Origin: Apricaphanius iberus
Taxonomy: Eukaryota > Chordata > Actinopteri > Cyprinodontiformes > Aphaniidae
Length of the DNA stretch: 64,000 nucleotides
NCBI GenBank assembly: GCA_028564705.1
Contig: JAPXFQ010002899.1
Coordinates: forward strand, 496,001 to 560,000
Reading direction: 5' to 3'
A program made the translations under genes and the position numbers. Shown piece by piece: positions 53,801-64,000 of this stretch. Each line of letters opens with the position of its first letter. The first letter of the stretch is position 1. Below the pieces are notes generated by a model. It was not told where the DNA came from. It ran no database searches and saw nothing but the letters and a program-made list of their open reading frames with translations.

Positions 53801-56800
53801 CCATAATACTGAAAAGACGCCTCACCATGAGTTTGTGTTCTGACTTCAGGGATTACAAGGAGATAGCTGGCAGAGGAGCACAGAGACCACGAGGGGTTCA
53901 AACAGTAAAAGCATTTCTGAAAGATAAGAATGCCCAAGACCATTAAGACACCTGAAAACCATTAAAAGAACCTTAAAATCGATCCTAAAACGATCCCATA
54001 CGGGGAGTCCATGCGGTGATTTTAAGACCGGTGTAATGTGCTCCCGCCTACTGGTCTTAATCAGGACACGAGCTACACAGTAATCAAGTCTACTGGTGAT
54101 AAAAGCATGCATTAGCGTCTCCGTATTGGCCCGAGAGAGAATGGGGCGGACATTGGCGAGGTTCTTTAGGTAATAAAAACCTATTTTAGTGATATTTTTA
54201 ATGTGGGGGATAAAAGTCATCTCAGACTCAGAGATGACTTTTATTTTTGAGTCATCTCAAAAATCACGCCCAGATTCTTCACTTGTAACAATGGATTAAA
54301 AGAAAATGATTGTAGTTTTGGTAATAGTTTCTCTCTCCAAGCCTCAGGACCGATAACTAAAACCTCCATTTTGTCCTGGTTGAGCTGGAGAAAGTTTTCT
54401 GCCATCCAGGATTTGATGTCTAAAATGGAGTTAAAAAGTGCATCCATTGGCTGTGTGTCATCAGGAGACATGGAGATGTAATACTGTGTATCATCAGCAT
54501 AACTGTGAAAGTTAACTCCATGTCTTCTGATGACACTGCCAAGAGGGACCAAATACAGGTTAAAAAGCACTAGGCCTAAAACTGAACCCTGGGGCACACC
54601 ACATGTGATGCTGTGGACGTTAGAGGAACAGGTATCTAAACTTACCATAAAAGTCCTGTCTGTGAGATACAATGTGAATCACTTATGAGCAGAACAGAGA
54701 GGCCGATCTGTTTTAAACCTCCTTTAAGTTTTAATGATTTACACCTAAAACTTTAAAATGCTTAAGAAAGGAAAAATATCCGTTGTGGTTGGCTACTTGA
54801 CAGAAAAGACATATGGAAACCCTGAATAGCATACCTGATTTGATCAAGTTGATTGATGTGATCAAGCATCTTCTGAACATCGTTTTCAGGTAATTCTTCA
54901 CCGATGTTGACCACGACGTCATCGATCATCTTTAAAGAAAAGTCACTGAAGCAGCTGTTAAAGACACAGTTAAACCCTTTTACAGGATGTTGTAGTTGTA
55001 TATTAAAGTGCATATTAAATACCGTAGGGCCTTAAAAACGTATAACGCACCCCTTGAATTTTTGTTCCAAATTTTGTCTCAATACAAACATGCAACTTCA
55101 TTGTATTTTGCGCTCTACGAGATTGGAAAAAAACAGACTTCATGGAGTGGAAGGAAAATTATTCATTATTTATAGTTTTTTTACCCCACAAAATGTTGCT
55201 TACTATATTGTATTCATATTGAACTTCCTTTAGTCTAATGCCTTTAAATAAAATCCAGCAGAAAGAGTTTCCGTCAGAAGTTATCAAGTTAGTAAACAGA
55301 CCACCTGTGCATAATTAAATCCTAAACAGAAACTGGTGGTTGATCTACTAGGAAGACAACAACTCTAACCATACAGCCTGACCTACAATGGTTTAGATGA
55401 AAGCATGGTCATTTGTTAGAATGGCCTAGTTAAAGCCCAGTAGGGAGAGTTGAAAAATGATATTCACTGATAGTCTTCATCCGATCTGATTGAATTTCAA
55501 CTATATGGAAAAAAATTCCATCTTGCAATAAAAAAAACCCAACTTGTCGAGACAAAGGGCAAACACTTGCCGGCTCTTCTATGCAATGACTTGGAGGGGC
55601 TGAATATAAATGCACATCAATTTCTGTCACATTAAATCCCAATAAAAAACATGCACAAAAAGGCCTTTGGTTGCAGTGCGACAAAATCTAGACTAGTTTT
55701 AGGGGTACACATCTACTGTATATCATTAGTGAGGTTACCTTTTCTCCATCTTCTCACAGATTTGTTTGGCGGTCTGAATGTATCTGTCCAGCTGATATGC
55801 CAGAACATCCACATTCTGGAGTTTGGGAAGGAAGAAGATGCTCGCGTCTCTTTTAAACACCAGGAGAAGAGGGCAAACGAGACGTGCAGCTGTGATGACG
55901 ACCCGAACGTAGTCGGCGCTGATGTCTTTGGGCAGGTGAAACATCTGGTTCTCTGCGAACACGTGCAGCGAAGTCACCGCCAGCTTCTCAACTCCATCCA
56001 GGAAGCAGTCGAGCTTCTCCAGACCGTCCAGAGTGTCCTTCAGCACCTCAACCAGCTCATTCTCCAGCTCTGCTAACCTGCTGTCTGCCTTCCACCCAGT
56101 GACCTTGTTCTTCATATATTCAACAAAGGCCTTCCCTTTTTTCTCCGACTGAGTGACATGGCTGATATTGAGATTAACCTTGTCAGCTCTGTCTTTGATA
56201 TCTAGCATCATCTCTAATTCTGTTTCCCTCCAAAGCGTCCATTTTGAGAACATCTCACAGAAACCGCTCGCCAGCTGCATGCAGGTTAGTGTGTCTTTGA
56301 CGTAGCGGCACAAAGCCCCCTTCAGTTCGTTCCTGTAAAACAAAGCACCTTTAATATGTTTTATTTAACAGCAGAAATAATAAATAACTTGTTTCTGATT
56401 TTGTTTTTGTGTCATGTTTGGCAGAATTCCTCCAAACATCTACACAGAAACCTGCAGTCTCATTGTCTCTTGTTTCTTCACGCATCCTGCAGGCTTCATC
56501 ATATAGCGCTTTATCAAAACATTTTCCACTGCTGAATTTAGAATAAAAGTGTAAGTCAAATTCCCCCTTCACGTATTTGTGTAGAAGCACATCCACGAAA
56601 AATAAAAAATTATAACAACTGCACAGACACCTAAAGCTCCAAACACTGTTCGAGCAGCATTTTTTGAATATCTGAAGACTGTCGTAATTTCTCCGGTTGC
56701 AAAAACTTTAAACTGTCACCTCAGTTGACCCTGCATAACACTAGAGCCACTAGTACATGTACCACATTGAGAATATGCCAACAGATCCTCAGAAGAAGCT

Positions 56801-59125
56801 GTTTTTACCTTTTCCCAGACAGGCTCTATAGAAAACAGGGATACGTTTTACGGTACATCATCTGTGTCTTGGCAAAAGGAGGAGTGTCAAAGTGAAGGAC
56901 ATTGGACGGAGGAAACACCTCGGTAGTGACTATCCAATTCTACTTTTAGTCCCCCTTTCGGTGACTCGCTACAAAGATATTGTCAAGGTGAAATGAACGT
57001 TTGTGTTCCCATTTGTTGAAGATCTCAACTTTAAATAAACAGTAATACAAAGTCCAGAGTGGCGTTTTCTGACTGGAATTTATGCAAATGATTAAAATAA
57101 TAAAGGCAAATGTGTTATGTGACATAACCAAATGAAGCGGTAAAAACCGAGTGACCTCCCTTCACCCCATCAGTGCACTTCCACCTGTCAATGGTATAAG
57201 CTCTGCAGTGCCACCCGTGGTTGAAAGAAATATAGGCCACAGTGCAAGTTATAATCTAATCACAAAATTCAATATTGGTTCGTACAATATCAACAAACCC
57301 CAAAACTACAGCAATTTGAGCATTCAAGGTCCACTGTCCTCCCCTCCAGATGGTTGCACAGTAGCAAAACTTTGCTGAAATGCAACAGATTCTCGTCTCA
57401 CCTCCATTTTTTTGTAATTCACTGTCTCACCTGAGGATTTCCCCTACTCAGTCTGAAAAACAGGTCATAGAGAGAACACAATACGGAAAGCTTCTACGGT
57501 TTCAAAAGCAAGGTGGATATTATTTTGGGTTTTAGCTTCGAATTACAAGCATTTACAGTATGTTGCATGTTGCTCAAGCACAACTTGCATGTTTTATCAT
57601 TTGCTTCCGAAAGCTAAATTACACTTCGTTTATATTCCAGAACATGGGTATTTCTTTTTACCCGTCATTTTCACAAAATCATGCATTCCACATTCAGGCA
57701 CAGAAAAATGGATCTGTGAATAAAAAGAAAACAGAAACATGACCAAAGCTTTAAAACTATAGGACAGTTTATTCACCAGGCTCACTTCTGAGCGACCATC
57801 ACACTGCATACTTTCCAGGACCATACACATATGAGTACTTTAACACATAAACTGGACTCTGGATTATTAAAAAAATATATACATTTGCACACTGTACAGA
57901 CTAATATTCCTATCACCCCACTGAAATTTAAGTTATGCTGTATATCTGAAATACACGGCATAAATGACAAGTAAAGCTGACTTTGTCTATGAACTATCAA
58001 CTTTAAGATCCTAAAACAGCAGAATTGGCAACAACATTCTCTTCAAATTCAATGTTTAGTTACTAGGGTAAACTATCATGTTATATCTGAGAAGAAGCTC
58101 CAATGATAACGAATGACTACATAAGTTATCATAACTATGCAGATAATATACAGGTCTACATAAATACTTTCAAACGTCAAGCAGATGCACAAAGGTCCCC
58201 CAGATTTCTTCTGCTGAATAAAAATAAAACTGGAATTGTTTTTGGACCTAAAGAGGAACGATGAAGAGTCAGCACACAGCTTCATTTAATACAGCCGGAA
58301 ACTACTGGTATGGCCTGAAATCTAGGAGTAGTGATGGACTCAGACCTGAACTATCAGAGGCACATGAAGATAATTACAAATTCAGCCTTCAATCACCTAC
58401 AAAAAAATAACAATTTCAAGGATTAAAGGGCTGATGACCCGCAAGATCTAGAGAAACTCATGCAAGTGATTAGCTTTGGAGAACATGGAGAAGCAGCATT
58501 CAGTTTTTTGTGCTCCTCTAATCTGGAACAAATTTCCAAACAACTGCAAAACTACTGAAACACTGAATTACTTCAAAGAATTACTTCAAGACTAAAACCC
58601 ATTTGTTTAGAGCTGATTTTAATATACAATATCAGGAACATCATTAATTTAGTCTATAGTCCAACTTTTAATTTGTTTCCTTTATTATTCCACTGCAATG
58701 TACTTCTTTTTTATTAATTAAAACATTTTGAGTTGGCTTGTTGCTTAAATGCTCTTTACAAATAAACTTGTTTTGCCTTTACTTGCACAACTAGAACTCA
58801 GTTCCTGTAATTGACCACTAGATGTCTCCAAAGTTAATTGAACTGTGCGTAAACACAAGTTAGACCTTAATTAAACTACAGGTTAAACTACTTCATCATT
58901 CACTTCATCTGAAGATTTTTTACATTTTAATTAAAGCGATGATAAATTCTTTAGATAAGCAGTGATAGCTGAATAAAACACGCTTTGTAAAACTGAATAA
59001 TCTGTGACAAGTTTGTGTGTTAAAGTTGGCAAAATCGAACACAAAAGATTGCATTCAGTTCATGCAGTCAGTTGTTGAGTTCAGTCTGAGCAGGAAAACA
59101 TCCGACTTTACCTTGCCGCAGACAT
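49893..59125 (-). CDS. apol: Apolipoprotein L family gene B, complete
   Basis: Four coding exons on the minus strand: 59125-59112 (ATG, MSAA plus two bases), 56332-55739, 54954-54835 and 50859-49893. Together they make 1695 nt, exactly 564 residues plus stop, with consensus sites (donors GTAAAG, GTAACC, GTATGC; acceptors tttacag, aacag, cccag). Residues 5-203 are a helical, charged N-terminal region; residues 297-348 are the hydrophobic hairpin typical of ApoL; residues 478-497 are a second hydrophobic helix. No classical signal peptide is seen, so an intracellular, membrane-associated protein is likely. Gene A downstream (32568-39751) is its tandem paralogue. Introns are 2.8, 0.8 and 4.0 kb and hold LINE and MITE insertions. 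Non-coding 5' exons may exist upstream. Confidence 0.88.
52313..52754. mobile_element. 442-bp MITE with ~26-bp TIRs
   Basis: Left TGCTGCGTTCAGACCGCAAA and right (reversed) TGCTGCATCCAGACTGCAGG share most bases. The interior is relatively GC-rich and has no transposase. It lies in the last intron of apoL B. The target duplication is not resolved. Reverse frames are chance. Confidence 0.65.
53343..54672 (-). pseudogene. L2/Rex1-like LINE, RT C-terminal half and 3' end
   Basis: Minus-strand blocks: [49 protein letters not shown] with the YADD motif, [18 protein letters not shown]; after shifts [47 protein letters not shown] and a [11 protein letters not shown] stop; then a 3' UTR ending at the left with gcgtttttcaaaccacagct. 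It is the same family as 7568-8298/13532-14218, and it preserves the uninterrupted RLPEDL site. It sits in gene B's last intron. Confidence 0.87.
54835..54954 (-). CDS. apol: apoL gene B, 120-nt middle exon
   Basis: In-frame [20 protein letters not shown] and [19 protein letters not shown] between acceptor tttaacag and donor GTATGC. Phases match the exons on both sides. Confidence 0.9.
55739..56332 (-). CDS. apol: apoL gene B, N-terminal exon
   Basis: 594 nt starting [20 protein letters not shown] and ending [20 protein letters not shown]. A helical, heptad-like central part ([20 protein letters not shown]) and a hydrophobic [18 protein letters not shown] segment are visible. It lacks the 24-bp repeats of gene A. 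Confidence 0.9.
58080..58775 (+). pseudogene. L2-like LINE remnant in apoL B intron 1
   Basis: Conceptual plus-strand pieces [14 protein letters not shown] (YADD changed to YADN), [15 protein letters not shown], a shifted MDSDL-type segment and a short 3' UTR ending tgctctttacaaataaactt. It is heavily degraded. Confidence 0.65.
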
Positions 59126-59960
59126 CTTTCTCTCTCTTCTCCGCCTTCAGTATCAGACTTGCGGGCGGAAAGATTCTAGTTATTAAACTGAGAAGAGACT
59201 ATCTGAACTCTGTGAGAAAGTTTCTGGAATGGCCGCATATCTATGCTCGGTTTCGTTTTACATTTATCCAGATCAGCCGGTTGAACCGCACCCACCCACG
59301 TTAACACGTCCTCCGTCCCGCAGTCAGCTGATGAGCCGCGTTTATTATGAAGTTTATGAACTAAACAGCTCAGACCTAACCATCTACTGCAAACTACTGA
59401 AACTCCAACATCCAATCAGACACAAATAACAACCAATCGCTTGTAATTTAATAGTTATTTGCATTGTTTATTAATTTCATCAAAATCCGGTTTATTATAT
59501 GCATATTATTTTCAACATTAACGCACTGAGATGTGCAGCATGTTTGAGCGGCGCTGCAGGCAACAGGATATCCCTGATTTATGGTGTTATGTTTAATAAC
59601 TGTTCATTCACGTTGTCAGGGGACAATGAAATGTTAAAGTCGAGTTGCTCTAACGGGGGATTGTTGACATGAACAGGAAAACTACTCCCTCTGAGTTTTG
59701 TCGCTTCTTTTTCCGGATCTTCCATCGGCTGACGGTTAAAGAGCGCACACCTTTTAGTAATTTTTATCTCGGGAAAAAAATATAACTTGCCATAGGGACC
59801 CATTTCATTTACCCTATATAAATTGAGGGGGAAAAGAGAATATGCCATACAAGTAAGGCAGATGCTTTTTGATCTTTGTAAACCAAAAAATGGCTCCTTA
59901 AAAGTAACGTATTTTCTATTCTAACACTGGAAAAATAAAAGTGTTGGATCTTCTAAAAAG
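59126..59960. promoter_or_regulatory. 5' flank of apoL B, CpG-containing, no defined promoter
   Basis: 59130-59370 is more CpG-rich than its surroundings, fitting a transcription start region for the minus-strand gene, but no TATA box at a sensible distance or other defined element was recognised. A 5' UTR of unknown length lies here. The 89-codon frame at 59579-59848 (minus) is unrecognised. Confidence 0.35.
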
Positions 59961-60260
59961 TCCACATTGGTCTGGCATCAAACAATGGAATGAATTTGTG
60001 GAAAAGGACATTTTTACCATTGTTAAGTACGGTGGAAGATCTGTGATTCTGTGGGGTTGTTTATCTCCAAAATGTCCTGGGAGCATTGCTTCAAGTAAAT
60101 TGCATCATTAACCTCAATTAAGCTGGGAATTTTTAAACTAATCTGGTGGATCTGACAAAATAAAGAAAAAAAAATCATCATTGGCTCTTTTAGCAAAATA
60201 GTGATCAGAGTCAACACAGAAATGACACAAAACCCACATTCTGCCTTAGCCATGACAGTC
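59961..60260 (+). pseudogene. Tc1-like transposase scrap
   Basis: A short plus-strand frame near 60019-60080 reads VKYGGRSVILWGCLSPK, matching the VKHGGGS-M-WGCFS block of Tc1-type transposases. Flanking frames are broken. Confidence 0.5.
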
Positions 60261-60267
60261 CATAGGC

Positions 60268-61010
60268 AAGGCAATTTTATTTGTATAGCACACTTTCAAC
60301 ACAAGGTAATTCAAGGGGCTTTACATGATTGGGTGGTAAAGAGACCAATCATATAATAAAACCATGAAACATAAAAACAACAATTAGGATTAAAACACAA
60401 CACACAGAAAGCATTCACAATACAGCATCAGCAAAAGTTATAATTCAACAAAAAAGCTTGAAAATTAAAGATAGCAATTAAACATAAAACAGGAAAATCA
60501 TTTAAAGAAAAACAAAACTGTTTACTCAAAGGCAGCTCTAAAGAGATAAGTTTTAAATTTTGCTTTAAAGCAGCTAAGTGTTTGATTTGCAGTCATCAGG
60601 AAGTTTGTTCCAGATAAGGGGAGCATAGAAACTGAAAGCTGCTTCTTTGTGTTTGTTTCTGATTGGTCTAGGACAGGGGCCTGCAACCTTTACCCTCCAA
60701 AGAGCCGTTTTACACTTAATCCAGCTAAATTAAACTCACTCAGAGCCGCAAATGTTACCTGACCTTTAGAAAAACACGTCTAAAGAGCCACAGGTTGCAG
60801 ACCCTTGGTCTGGGAGGTCACTATAAAGACAACAGCTCTTCAACATATTTTGGCGCTAAGGCACTCAAGGATTTATAAACTATAGGAGTAGAGTTATATC
60901 TTATAGAGAACCTTTGGGTTGAGGTGAAGAGAATAGTAAAATAGAGGATGGGTGATAGGTTGTGAAAAGAAAAATACTTAACGATCCTTTGTTTAAGCTT
61001 CTGAAGTTTA
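60268..61010 (-). repeat. L2-like LINE 3' end
   Basis: Starts ggcaattttatttgtatagc and cacactttcaacacaaggta. It matches 20338-21400 in minus orientation without the TTAA element (ggcagctctaaagagataag). It is interrupted by the hAT-like element at 60674-60807. Confidence 0.75.
60674..60807. mobile_element. 134-bp hAT-like MITE with 8-bp target duplication
   Basis: Ends CAGGGGCCTGCAACCT and AGGTTGCAGACCCTTG are inverted. The flanks GTCTAGGA (60666-60673) and GTCTGGGA (60808-60815) are an 8-bp duplication with one change, as for hAT elements. Confidence 0.75.
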
Positions 61011-63422
61011 GGTTGTATAAACTATGAACGCAAGAGGGCGCCGTTTACCATGCAAACGTATTCTCTACATGAACGATGACTCCTCTGGTTCTGCTACAGA
61101 TACAAAACAAAATCTGCCCATGATGACGAAAGCCAAGACAATGCGTGGCTTCTTTCTGCGGGGAATAAGAGGATGACTGTGTGAGCTGGAGAATACAGAG
61201 GAAGATCTGTTGGGTGAAAAAGTGTGTGGTTGGAAGAAACGCCTGGAAAATTTTAACTCATAAAATGTCTCACTGAAAACTGTAAAAAGTAAGCATTTAA
61301 TTGAAATGCAAGAAAGTTTTACTGATGTATCTTGAAGATATATTTCTCATCATTCTGACAAGTTCGAACTTTTAGACCAATCTTTCAAACTATTAGACTT
61401 AAAGAGACGCAACCAACCAATCACAAATGCATGAGGGCAACAATAACTACATAATATCAAACAATGCTTTTATACGTAAAATCATCTGTTAAAGTAAAAA
61501 ATAAAATATTTGGGAGTGCAAAAAAAATAATTAACTAATCAAGAGTTGTTAAAAATGTCAGAGTAGAGTGGATGGACAAACATAAGTACCGTTACTGTCA
61601 TATAAGGTTGAAGTGATCACGTTCCCTGAAGCACCACAGGACTCTTCTCTACACCTGAACCCAGGGGCTTTCAACTATGTGGAGCAGCTGCAGGATGCAT
61701 GGAGCAGAGCTGGAGGATGCGTGTGTTTGGTGTGTGTTTGGTGTGTATGTGTGGCGCAGGGACATTCATGTCACAATGCTCACTCAGCTGTGCTCCGTGA
61801 AACGCAGACACTCAGGGATCAGGGTGGAAATGCTGCTGATACGGCAGTGTCCTCACACGCAAGCATCCTGCAAAACATCGACTGGACGTACAGAAAAGCA
61901 TCTTAATGCGCACGTTGGCCACCACAGCTTGGATGTTATTAGATTTAATTTCGCTTTAGACTTCTTCCTGGGATAATATAGCCCCACACCGATCATTTAC
62001 TGATTGCCGTCAGTCTTACATGTCAGTTACTGTAGAGATTACAGTCAAGATTTCAGATTTATCCTTACATGATATAGAAATTAATTTTGCAAAAACAGTT
62101 TTTGATAAGATTGGACTCCCAGCTCCAACATTAAAAATATGCAAATATTAATATCATGGTTCTTAGAAGCTCAGGCCATAAACAGGAATGCACCAACACC
62201 GATACTGGTATTACACTGATACTGTTCTAATGTACTCATATCAGTACTGGTTAAAGTTAACTGTCATCATAAACCGATACTTAAAATGTGGAAACTCCAT
62301 GATAATTTCACAGATTTTTTTTTAACTTGAACTGTTTTTTTGGTAAATGTAATTAATATATTATTTTTATCTAATTCACCATAATTTCTTGTAACAAGCG
62401 GAGAAGAAAATAAAACCTTCTTTTGAAATTCATTGCATTTTTCTGTTGCGGTAGAAGTATCGACATTGGTACTCATATTGGCAAGTACACAGATCCAAGT
62501 ATTGGTATCGCATCGGTTTGAAAAAAATTGGTATTGTTGCATCACTATCCATAAACATAAACTAAATATATACAGGGACTAAATCTATATAGACTGAGAA
62601 CAGATTTATGTCTGTGGTGTGAAAAAGGGAGGTCATGGTAATTCGTTTCATGATTTTTCACCTTTCATTGGAAAATTAAGACTGAAAATAACATTATATA
62701 ATATAATTTAGAACATGTAAAAAAAAAACAATAGAGCATGCATAAAAAGTTATGATGAAACCTTTAAGAAATAAAGTTGCATCTGAAGACATTTTTTTAA
62801 AATGTTCAGCGGCAAATTATGTTACGTTGTGGATTTGTGGACTTGCTACTTTGTTGGAGTACATTTATGGAACCGTTATGAATGCAAAAAGAGTTGGCTC
62901 TCTTCTGTCAATGATATGAAGTCTTCAAACAGTGAGTTCGATGTTATTTTGCATTTCTTAGTGGCTTGACAAAAGTGTTTACTGTTCCTACAGTTATGGT
63001 TTTTGAATTTCAAATATTTTAGCTTTCCGATTATGTATAATATGTACACAAAAGGGTATCGCAAAAAACAAACAAAACAAAACATAATTTTGTTTTGTTC
63101 CACCCACGAGACATAAGAATGCTAAGGGAGAAATATGAAGGTTATCTAAAAATATAAAAAAATCTCAAAACTTTAAACATACAAAACTATTATTTCTGTT
63201 GAAGATTACAATTTTTAACCATAACTCTTTAAGATCAGAGCTGGTTCATAAAGAGTTATAACGGTTTGGGCTGGACTGAAACAACGAATGCTTCACTACA
63301 TGACATGTGCATGGAGAACCTGGAGGAGAGAACTTCAACACAGAACGCATTCAGCTGGGAATTGGACGCTAAGGGTTAATAGAAATGCAGTAGTGCTGTT
63401 CATGATTCAGTTGTTAGATATA
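61011..63422. other. AT-rich stretch without a recognised gene
   Basis: 62190-62530 has repeated ccgatactggtat and gatccaagtattggtatcg motifs like fish hAT-type miniature elements. The overlapping ~97-codon frames near 61613-61976 have a (GTGT)-rich part and no domain. No exon was recognised. Confidence 0.4.
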
Positions 63423-63903
63423 CAGTACAGACCAGAAGTTTGGACGCACCTTTTCATTCAATGATTTTCTTTTGTTTTCAGGACTACATTGTAGATTCTC
63501 ACTGGTGGCATCAAAACTATGAATGAACACATTTGGAATTATGTAGTACTTTTACAAAGACCTGAACCCAATCTAGATGATTTGGGGTGAGCTGAACTCC
63601 AGAGTACTAAGCATCTCTGGGAACTCCTTCAAGACTGTTGGAAAACCATTTCTGGTGACTACCTCTGGAAGCTCAAGAGAATGCAAAGCAGTAATCAGAG
63701 CAAAGGGTGGCTACTTTGAGGAATCTGAAATATAACATGTATTCAGTTATTTCACCCTTTTTGTTTAAGTACATACTGTAATTCCATAAATTATGTGTTC
63801 ATTCATAGTTTTGATGCCCTTAATTAAGAATCTACAATGTAGTCATGAAAATAAAGAAAACGCATTGAATGAGAAGGCGTGTCCAAACATTTGGTCTGTA
63901 CTG
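63423..63903. mobile_element. Deleted Tc1/mariner-like element, TA target duplication
   Basis: CAGTACAGACC at the left and GGTCTGTACTG at the right form the ends, each next to TA (63421-63422, 63904-63905). The TIRs extend inward about 50-150 bp (ttcattcaatg, gaatgaacaca). The interior keeps only a broken plus-strand C-terminal transposase part (LWELLQDCWK-like, then EESEI). It is non-autonomous. Confidence 0.8.
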
Positions 63904-64000
63904 TAGATGAGCAAAAGTACTGCATATTTTAGTCCATAAAGCTGCTCTTTTTGATGCCTCACCGTGTTGTTGATGTCAGAACCTCTGTGTTATTAAATGC

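Noticed and set aside
56351..56596. 81-codon minus-strand frame next to apoL B exon 2 ([12 protein letters not shown]...)
   Set aside because: It looked like a possible upstream exon, but it has no good acceptor, and its possible donor (GCAG|GTTTCT) leaves the wrong phase for exon 2. The 59112-59125 exon fits exactly.
59579..59848. 89-codon minus frame upstream of apoL B
   Set aside because: It could be a 5' exon by position, but its last codons lead to a stop and no donor links it to 59125; no family likeness.
1..64000. CRISPR arrays, operons or prokaryotic defence systems
   Set aside because: No regular direct repeats with unique spacers; introns, LINEs and SINEs show a vertebrate genome.

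Overview
The window looks like teleost (ray-finned fish) nuclear DNA. It is AT-rich and intron-bearing, and it is crowded with fish-type repeats: L2/Rex1-like, RTE-like and L1-like LINEs, Tc1/mariner remnants, Gypsy fragments, V-SINE-like SINEs and many terminal-inverted-repeat (TIR) elements. Most short open frames are transposon debris or chance. Family names come from recognising motifs; no database search was run.

The host genes I can support are two tandem apolipoprotein L (ApoL) family genes on the minus strand. Gene B (49893-59125) has four coding exons that join in frame into 564 residues, starting from a 14-nt first coding exon. Gene A (32568-39751) has three matching exons that read through intact for 584 residues, but its first coding exon is not securely found. 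Both have a variable helical N-terminal exon, a ~40-residue exon and a large 3' exon carrying the ApoL membrane region. Gene A's N-terminal exon has an extra 24-bp repeat.

Gene A lies between two near-identical direct repeats, 15720-26203 and 39810-48239. They are packed with the same nested transposons, and the second begins 58 bp upstream of gene A's exon-2 splice acceptor. This layout predicts unequal recombination that would delete or duplicate gene A. A false assembly duplication must be excluded.

Layout: 1-465 tandem repeat; 693-1543 foldback element; 2650-2808 MITE; 3805-4205 Tc1 remnant; 6690-15720 a stack of nested insertions (Gypsy > L2 LINE > 5.2-kb TATGGCA-ended element > 639-bp ACTGAGCCCC element) ending in an L1 fragment; 15720-26203 duplication copy 1; 26204-32567 SINE, a hammerhead-like repeat and a Harbinger-like element; 32568-39751 apoL A, with a helicase fragment and a broken L2 LINE in its large intron; 39810-48239 duplication copy 2; 49893-59125 apoL B; 59126-64000 LINE, hAT-like and mariner-like pieces.

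The most interesting non-host signals are three. The exons of an unrecognised transposon gene are scattered in both orientations inside a palindromic 5.2-kb element. A 661-bp foldback element has tRNA-like arms and an empty site in the sister copy. A dispersed repeat carries a hammerhead-ribozyme-like core.
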